Below, piece after piece: positions 56,430 to 64,000 of a DNA stretch of 64,000 nucleotides. Under the pieces are notes generated by a model. It was given only the letters and a program-made list of their open reading frames with translations. It did no database searches and was not told the origin of the DNA. Numbering within the stretch: position 1 is the stretch's first letter; the number at the start of each line of letters is the position of its first letter. The translations under genes and the position numbers were made by a program. The DNA is from Terebella lapidaria (Eukaryota > Annelida > Polychaeta > Terebellida > Terebellidae). Location: NCBI GenBank assembly GCA_949152475.1, contig OX424564.1:39244165-39308164 (forward strand). The letters run 5' to 3'.

Positions 56430-57719
56430 TTTTTGTATTTGATAAACAGTATCAGCGGTCGATATGGTGCCTATCCGTCTGCTATCGGCATTGATATTTA
56501 CTAGAGTTGTATAACTTATATACTGTGATCTGTTTCTTCCAAACTGCGGAACTGAGAGTTAAGTGTAAATGGTCGGAGGTAGAAGTCTATGGTGCCAAGG
56601 TTGATATGCTGGGAGTTGCTCATACTATTGTCCTTTAAACATGTTTACATTTGTCTTGAAAATAAATTAAAAAAAACCCATCGACTTGGTTTTCTGGTTG
56701 TTATATTTTGTCCAGTGCTACAGGCATAGAAAGTGTTAATAAGTGGAGAAAGGGTATCACTGTAGTCGGTGCTATCTAGATACACACACTTGCATTCCCC
56801 ATCGCACAAAAAATAACCTACAGAAAAAACACTTACAGAAAAAACAAAATGATAACACAATTGTGTATAGTGTACTCACAATTCTAGCGCACACGATATC
56901 ACAATTTATTGGCTTTAAACCAGACCTTCCTTGCACCTACACTTGACTTGCACACTGATAGAATTACAGATTGATAGACTGATAGCCCGGAATCTGTCCA
57001 GCTCTGGGTGTGCTGGTACACGCCTGGTACACCAAATTAGTATCGAGCTCCCGTACACTGATGTATATGGCACTTCGCTATCTCGGAGAATTCATAGCAG
57101 CACTTGCACATAACGTAGAACTTGACGAGTATAATTAAAAAATGTCATTGTTAGACAGCCTGGTGTTGTAATTGCGGGTCTTCGATTACTGAGCAACACA
57201 CGAGATTCCATGTCGAATGCTGTCTAAAACTCCATGTTTGGGTTATTCGTCAGAGTGGCTTGGTTCTCATGTTCTCATTTATAAATTATAGGACAACCAA
57301 CGTACACACTTGAAGGTTAAGTATGCGGCCATGGGGCCAAATGAGATTGGAACCAATACCAAGTGAACACAAAAGCATTTAGGGATGAGTAAACACAAGA
57401 AGGGTTTCTTGGTTAAAAGACCATCTATATTTCTATATTATCTTACAAAACCGTTTCTTGGTTAAAAGGCCATCAATATTGCTATATTTCTATATTATCT
57501 CAACATTTAAACCCTGCTTGCCATGTATCTTTTTAATACTTTGCAAGGCTTCAAAAAGGAATTTTAAGAATGTACATATGTAATCATAAATTTCAGAACT
57601 GAAGTTGGCAATAGTTAGCATAGTCCGGCTGATTTAGTACGTTAGCATAGTCCGGCTGATTTAGTACGTTATGATTCTAGTGTACCCTTCCTTCCTTCCC
57701 ACTACATGATGTCAGGCCA
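56430..57719. other. No gene seen
   Basis: AT-rich DNA. GTTAGCATAGTCCGGCTGAT is duplicated in tandem within a 37-bp unit at about 57615-57670, and a ~35-bp segment near 57420-57500 is also repeated. Confidence 0.45.
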
Positions 57720-57725
57720 GTAATC

Positions 57726-58527
57726 TATGGTGTACGACGGCGGCCATTTATGGATTGCGTGTTTTCGCCTTACAAAGTAGGGCGAGAACGCGAAAGTACG
57801 AAGCGAAAAGACGAAACTACGAAACGAAAACCCGAAAACACGAAGCGAAAACTCGAAACTGAATCTCGTCTTTTCGTTTCGTGTTTTCGTCTTTTCGCTT
57901 CGTGTTTTGGTGTTTTCGCTTCGTGAGGGGTGTTGCAGGGGAACTGATAGACGAATTAAAATTAGATTATTCATATTATACATGATTTTATAGGGCGTCA
58001 AACATATTTAGTGGCCTGACATCAATGATTAGAGGCCCGTGACGGCCGCTTACCATGGATGGAGGGACACTAAAATGTAATGTATAACCCTATAAAATCA
58101 TGCACACTATAAATAATATCAACCAGTTCAGTCTCTCTCAAAAGCACAAAACAAATAATGCTATTATTATTAGTAGCATTTCATTCAATAAAGACACTTC
58201 AGATATTTGTTCATTATTAGTCAGCCATGTCTGGCGGATAATCATTGCCGACTCGTCAGGTCAGATATACAGCAATCAGTGCACACGTCGGCGGCCATTT
58301 TGGGATCTTGGGTTTTGGCCTATAAAAATGGGCGAGAACGCAAAAGCACGAAGCGAAAACACGAAATCACGAAGCGAAAAACGAGATTCAGTTTCGAGTT
58401 TTCGCTTCGTGTTTTCTGATTTTCGCTTCGTAGCTTCGTCTTTTCACTTCGTACGTGTTTTCGCGTTTCGCCCTACTTTTTAAGGCGAAAACACGAGATC
58501 CGAAAATGGCCACCGTCGTACACCATA
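57726..58527. mobile_element. Foldback element A' (TATGGTG tips, GCGAAAACACGA repeats)
   Basis: An 802-bp element with TATGGTGTACGACGGCGGCC at the left and the inverse GGCCACCGTCGTACACCATA at the right. A perfect 6-bp duplication GTAATC lies at 57720-57725 and 58528-58533. Inside are inverted arrays of ACGAAGCGAAAAC-type units (57780-57930 and 58330-58500). A second tip-like segment (CGTCGGCGGCCATTTTGG, about 58286) suggests a composite. No ORF. Confidence 0.82.
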
Positions 58528-58608
58528 GTAATCACATGCATCTGGTCGATAGTCAGGTAAAAAAAAAGTGCCAGGTAGTGTACAAAGCCCGGGGGGTGGG
58601 TTCACTCT

Positions 58609-59048
58609 CGGGACAGAAGTACACGTATGCTCGAAAGAGAAAACGCGGGAAAAGGGGATGTTATTACAGCCCAAGCGCGGGAAAAGCGGGCCGTGATAAG
58701 GGAGGGGGGGGGGGGGGTTAAATAAGTTGTGATATAATATCACATAATTTACTAGATCTTAAATAGTTATTGTGGTTCTGTGTTTTAATTATTTGTGTAA
58801 TTGGTAGTCAATATTTGTCCAGTAATTCCCTTGTATTTACCATGATAGTTGTGTTGTGTATTTGAAGGCCTATCCGTCAAGACTGTTTCACTATAGCACA
58901 AAATATGAACCCATAAAGGCTTTAAAAATGGGGGTTATTTTTGTCGCAAAATCCTAGAAGAGGGGGGTCATATGGCTCGGGATAAAATCCTTGGAAAGGG
59001 GGTCAAACTGAAAGTCATTTTCGAGCATACGTGTGGTGACTTCTGTCC
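58609..59048. repeat. Inverted-repeat element
   Basis: GGACAGAAGTACACGTATGC (58610-58629) is matched in inverse by GCATACGTGTGGTGACTTCT plus GTCC (59022-59048). A G-run at 58702-58716 and GGGGGGTCATATGGCTCGG lie between. A related motif with a G-run sits at about 59412-59446. Confidence 0.5.
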
Positions 59049-59499
59049 ACAAATTCAGATCCCATAAGCGACCATTATAACGTATTGTCACCTGCAACAA
59101 AAACAAGAAGTACGAATTTCCTCATCTTCACATATATGTACCATATCACAAGAGACAACAAATATCTGAAATTCGTGCAGAAACTTTTTTTATTTGCACG
59201 TGAACATAGGTACCCTCTAAATGAGCCGTTTCTAACCGCGGAGTGACACAAAATTATGCAAATTTTCTATCTCAAACATACTATCTTAATCCATCAATAA
59301 TATACCAATATTTTGTCTAAGATGAACCTACCTGCATAGAAATAACTAGAAATAAAGCAAATCTACTGCATCCGTGCATCTACCGGGCCTCAAAACACAT
59401 TATTCGTACCCCGAGGGGGGGGGGGGTCACTCTTGGGACAGGAGTTCCCTCAATGATTCCCCGAGATATAGAAGTTCACTTAAAACTTTGAATTGATGT

Positions 59500-59722
59500 T
59501 ACTAGACAATAAAACATTATTTTGTGACACATGGATAATGGTACCCAATCGACTTGTAGTTTGGGTTAGTAGTGATATGTGGTTATTATGATAAGGCGGC
59601 CAATGTAGTGGGCTTGAGGTATTGAAATACAGAGTCACTGGACCAGTCACCAATGGCCGCGATCATAGCCAAGGAGGCTCTGTACATTATTAGTGTGTCA
59701 CAAAATAATGTTTTGGTGTCTT
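59500..59722. mobile_element. Possible small MITE
   Basis: AAAACATTATTTTGTGACAC near 59510 pairs in inverse with TGTCACAAAATAATGTTTTG near 59695-59715. The insert is about 220 bp. No target duplication is evident. Confidence 0.4.
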
Positions 59723-60427
59723 TTACATTGTCTTTCACTTGTATTGTTCAATGTATTGTTATGTAGTTTTATTATGTCCTAAATGTATTATGCCCGTATG
59801 TGTCTACAACTTAAAATATGCTGATTTTTAAAATATTTTAGAAGTCGTATACAAGGCTTTCAAATACTGAGTTTATTCGGAGATTGAAAATATTTTACCA
59901 AGTATTTTCCAGCAAAACATTACGATGGAAGTGTATGTGATTTTTAATGGTGTAAAGTGACCTTGGGCCGATGCTGACGAATGGGTGGCGCCCCTAGAGA
60001 GTAAATTGGTAAATTGTGCAAACAACCGTTTGTGGTCTATGTTTTGCATATTTCTTGATTATATGGCATATCATCACTTGTCATGCCGTTTATTAGTGCG
60101 TTGGTTATATATAAGTGAATATTTTGAAGGAAACCCTGTCAGAACATTGTGTACGGAATAGTGTGGTGTCGAAACTAATGGTTGAAGAGCGCACAAACTA
60201 TAGGGGTTGGGTTGTTCAACGGGCATTCTGTAAAGAACTATCCAATCCACACCAAACAAACATTGTTTCAATTTCTATAAGATATTGCATGTATTTGCTG
60301 ATTTTTAAGGAAAATCAGGTTGTTTTGGAGGCTATTACCAAAAAGTGGATCATGGAATATTCGGGAATCTTTGCATTTCTTTCAGCAGAGTATGTTCTAG
60401 TAATTATCAAAGTTCTGGAAAATATCT
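59723..60427. other. No gene seen
   Basis: AT-rich DNA up to the A4 target duplication. The 114-codon frame at 60115-60459 runs into the A4 tip and has no family resemblance. Confidence 0.45.
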
Positions 60428-60433
60428 TGGAAC

Positions 60434-60926
60434 TATGGTGGCTGATAGCGTCCATCTGACAATCTCGCTCCCTCGCGGCGAGAGAGCGAAGCGAGGTAGC
60501 GAAAGAGCGATACGAGCGCTCGAGACAGCGATGCGAGGGAGCGAGAGAGCGATACGAGGATGCGAGGGAGCGATGCGAGGGAGCGAGTGAGCGATACGAT
60601 ATTCACATAGATCAACCTCGCTTCCTCGCATCGTTCTCTCGCTCCCTCGCACTCTCGCTATCTCGCATCGCTCTCTCGCTCTATCGCATCGCTATCTCGC
60701 ATCGTTCTCTCGTTCTCTCGCTCACTCGTTCTCTCGCTCTCTCGCTCCCTCGCTCTCTCGCAATCTCGTTCTCTCGCTACCTCGCATCGCTCTCTCGCTT
60801 TCTCGCTCTCTCGCTCCCTCGTTCTCTCGCTCTCTCGCTCACTCGTTCTCTCGCTACCTCGCATCGCTCTCTCGCTCTCTCGTTCTCTCGCTCACTCGTT
60901 CCTTCGTTTCCTCGTTCTCTCGCTCA
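60434..60926. repeat. Left hairpin array of A4
   Basis: Purine octamers to about 60595, then the spacer with GATACGATATTCACATAGAT, then a long pyrimidine arm to 60926. Confidence 0.8.
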
Positions 60927-62431
60927 TATGACAGGTCACAATAAATTAATCCGTTCTAACGATAAATTTCTCGTTGTCACGGGTTTTTTTTCTATTGTTC
61001 AGATGCTATTTTTTTTATTCGTTACCACGATATTTTTCGCGCACACGGAAAATAACCACGTCCACTCTGCTGCATTAATATTTATACATGTATACCTACC
61101 AGTGAATATGTTCAAATATTATTTATTGCATATGGTGAAATATGATCAGTTAATTCTTTTACGGCAAAACTAATCTCCCTGTACATATTCAAGCGCAAAA
61201 CATATGACGTTCAATACCGAAATAACGATTTATATAAATTTATATAAATTAACATGAATAGATGTTGTTGTTTTTCACCATCTATTTACCTATATACCCC
61301 GCCCCTTCCCTTCGAACAACGCACACAATAAACCGAGGTCAACAAATTATGATTAAAATTATCTATTGAACGTTAATCTTACAACAATTTTGTGTCAATT
61401 GTGACAAAAACAAAGTTGTAATTGAAGTGAAAGAATATATTTCCGTTCAAATAAGATTCTGATATCGGAACTTACATGATATTTCTGTGACTACTGATAT
61501 TTAATGAATATTCTGAATCTGAATTAAATATGTGAAGATTTTATGGTTAATTCTTATGTATTAATATTATAATTTCGTCGGATTACATGTGTATTTTACA
61601 GGCCCTATATATCATATTTGTACATGGTTCAAGCATCTAGATTTCGCTAACGGCATCTACAACACATACATATAATTTGCACATGCTCCGATCCTACAGC
61701 CCAGAAGATTGGGTAAGAGAGTCTGGTGAGTGGATAAGGCTCGCTACCACGTGACAGTGATATAACCAATCATCGGAGGTGACTTGCAGCGGATGAAGGT
61801 GTAGACTGGGTGGAGGGGGTGAGGGTAAGGCGGCTAGTTGGGAGGTGATGGTTCACGGATGAGCATACAATACACGTACTTCAAATAACACGATAATCAT
61901 CACCGTTTATTGTGATATTATATCATAATAGAGCACGATATGGAATTGTAATTTTCGAAACAATATGGGACTCATATTGCATAATTTTACAACTTAATCG
62001 CCTATGCAAACAGTGGTTTTCAAAGAATACACTGTTAAGTAGAAACTATGATGTAAATTTCAGATCAATATCATCTATTTTATATGTCCTATTTTTATAT
62101 GTCCTACAAGGAAACTGGTATGACAGGGGCGTGTCCAGGGAAGGGTGGGTACAGTCCGTACGTGCTCCTTCCCTTCCATTATTTCTGTACTTGCCCATGA
62201 GCATTGTAATAGCACTGACCATGTCGAAAAATTTTATCAATATCATTAAAATATACATATAAAAGTTAGCTTCGTAGATGAATGTACATGTACATACATG
62301 GTCGTATGTATGATTATATTAGAACGAAAAAAAATCATCGTGCGAGTTCTCAAAAGTGCGTTTTATCTGTACGCTGAAATCTTCGGTTAGTTTCTGATAC
62401 TGCATACCTGGTACATGAAAATTAGTTTCTG

Positions 62432-62739
62432 CATACGAGACAGCGAGGGAGCGAGAGAGCGAGAGAGCGAGAGAGCGAGGGAGCGAGAGAACGAGAGAGC
62501 GAGAGAGCGAGAAAACGAGGGAGCGAGAGAACGAGAGAGCGATGCGAGGAAGCGAGGTTGATCTATGTGAATATCGTATCGCTCACTCGTTCTCTCGCAT
62601 CGCTCTCTCGCTACCTCGCATCGCTCTCTCGTTCCCTCGCATCGCTTCCTCGTTCCCTCGCATCGCTCTTTCGCTGCCTCGCTTCGCTCTCTCGCCGCGA
62701 GGGGGCCAGATTGACGAATGGACGCTATCAGCCACCATA
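62432..62739. repeat. Right hairpin array of A4
   Basis: A purine arm of about 110 bp, the same spacer in the same strand sense as on the left, and a pyrimidine arm of about 110 bp ending at the tip. Confidence 0.8.
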
Positions 62740-62889
62740 TGGAACCGACAATTTTTCATACAAAAATAAAATCATGTGTACTGTAATGGGTATATATTAT
62801 TCAAAAGTTCAAGCCTGTGGGGTGCATTATGACGACATGATGGATTGGTATCTTCATAATATATTTGATGAAATTCAATAACATAATTA

Positions 62890-63040
62890 GTTACCGGACC
62901 TATGGTCCGGTAACCTATTGCCGTGGCATTGCGTCCGTCGTCGTCGTCGTCCGTCCATATTTTTATCTCTGCAGTTAACGGATGGATCTTTCTGAAATTT
63001 TGCACAAAAATGCCTAAAATATTTCAAGAGGGAGGTAAAG
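62890..63040 (+). mobile_element. Helentron-like element C4, left end
   Basis: GTTACCGGACC-TAT-GGTCCGGTAACC is a near-perfect palindrome. It is followed by ATTGCCGTGGCATTGCGTCC, a (CGT)n run and CTGAAATTTTGCACAAAAAT as in C1. The match fades after AGAGGGAGGTA, and the right end is not identified. Confidence 0.6.
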
Positions 63041-64000
63041 TTTGTGTAAATAATAACCTTAATTTAATGGATTAAATCGCTCATTATTCTCCTTCTAATA
63101 AACACAAAAGAACATATCTATAGATCAATGGTTTTAATGTTGTCCATTGTTTTGGATCAAATTGATAGTTCATTGCGTCTATTTTGGTGTAAACACCATA
63201 TTTTTCATCACACTTTTTCACTTTCATGTCGGAAATTATAAAAGTTGGCTATCTTTCGTAATTGTTCTGCCAACATCAGAAATTTAGCTCAATATTTTTG
63301 TGGCGCTACTGTATGCGTATGTATTACGGTAAACCATCCAAAAATATCACAAAGCTCTCAGGGTATTTGCGTTCATTTACAGGATTAAAATGTAAACCTC
63401 ATTGAAACAACCAGAAATATTATTTTTGAAAGTGTGATCCTATAACAAATGCTAGCAGGACCTGGGCCGCCCATGCCTACCCTCCGTGGGTCTGTTTTTA
63501 CCCAAATTTAGAAGACCAGCGCGACGCGCCGGCCAACAAGATTCCAGCAACATATCCGTTTCATTTTCAAGATCCAGCCGTGGGTTGAACACGTCGGTGA
63601 CAAAGATTTGACAAAATGCCCAACAATCCGGTTATATTCCACCATGTCATTTCAAAATATAATATTCCATGAACCAAACAGTATATTTTCTTCAAATTTC
63701 AAGTTTTGGTCACTAAAGCTGATAGCAACAAACTATCAAATTTTGAAAGAAATATATGGAAACACAAATTTAGCCCCAAAAGTCAGCATTGGCTTTAAAT
63801 CATCCAAATTAAATTTCGGCATTGATGAAAAGGACTCAAGTGGACAGACATGTGTGTTTAGAGCATACACAGCTTAATATAACATTGTCAAGAGGCGGAA
63901 CTCTATATGTTCCTATGTGCAAGCAAGAACAATAGCACCTTCGCAGGCGAGGGAGTGGCAAACAATAAGACCTTCGCAGGCGAGGGAGCGGCCTCCTAGC
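63041..64000. other. No gene seen; repeat at the window edge
   Basis: Mostly AT-rich. CCTTCGCAGGCGAGGGAG occurs twice at 63939-63990 and may begin an array that continues past the window. The 89-codon frame at 63608-63877 is not recognised. Confidence 0.4.

Larger units (their letters stand above)
60434..62739 (-). mobile_element. Family A foldback element, copy A4 (intact)
   Basis: The cleanest copy: 2,306 bp, TATGGTGG...CCACCATA, with the 6-bp duplication TGGAAC at 60428-60433 and 62740-62745. Hairpin arrays lie at 60434-60926 and 62432-62739, and the ~1.5-kb body between them has the same orientation as A3. Two small frames (81 codons from 60928 and 116 codons from 61912) are also open in A1, but the copies are too alike for that to show selection. 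No transposase signature. Confidence 0.9.

Noticed and set aside
61912-62262. 116-codon frame in A4, also open in A1
   Set aside because: The copies are so alike that shared openness is expected. It is closed in A2, and there is no domain or transposase signature.
63608-63877. 89-codon frame near the right edge
   Set aside because: No recognisable similarity, and no promoter or splice context; the length is within chance for AT-rich DNA.

Overview
This is eukaryotic DNA, most likely from a lophotrochozoan and probably a mollusc. It is AT-rich, dominated by repeats, and holds one confident host gene: an invertebrate globin with the classical intron positions (phase 2 in helix B, phase 0 in helix G). 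Further support for a mollusc comes from a reverse transcriptase family common in bivalve genomes and from dispersed repeats rich in AGGTCA half-sites. The species cannot be named from the sequence.

Layout. 1-5.4 kb: a foldback DNA element (family A) with another copy of the same family inserted in it. 5.4-6.9 kb: diverged repeats and the start of a ~62-bp tandem array. 6.9-26.6 kb: a third family A copy, split by a Russian-doll stack: a Helentron-like element with 134-bp central repeats, then an insert flanked by ~145-bp direct repeats, then a Helitron-like repeat, and beside that a whole-looking 14-kb Ty3/gypsy-type LTR element with identical LTRs and two extra ORFs. 26.6-29.6 kb: the rest of the 62-bp array, carrying a Penelope-like reverse transcriptase copy and a hairpin MITE. 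29.6-43.5 kb: no recognisable gene; several foldback, Helitron-like and minisatellite repeats. 43.5-53.5 kb: a ~9.4-kb array of a 32-bp minisatellite, split by a TA-flanked MITE. 54.1-56.4 kb: the globin gene, with TATA box, non-coding first exon, three coding exons and poly(A) signal. 56.4-64 kb: further foldback elements, including a relative of family A with the same tips (57.7-58.5 kb) and a fourth family A copy (60.4-62.7 kb).

The strongest novel signal is family A and its relative. Five insertions share TATGGTG...CACCATA tips, and each is flanked by a perfect 6-bp target-site duplication (CTTTAC, GCATAC, GATATA, TGGAAC, GTAATC). Their end regions are inverted arrays of short GCGA-containing repeats. 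No transposase is encoded here, so they are non-autonomous; I cannot place them in a named superfamily from sequence alone.

Only the globin is a credible host function: a soluble intracellular haem protein for oxygen binding. Everything else is mobile or repetitive DNA, but the order of insertions can be read precisely from target-site duplications.
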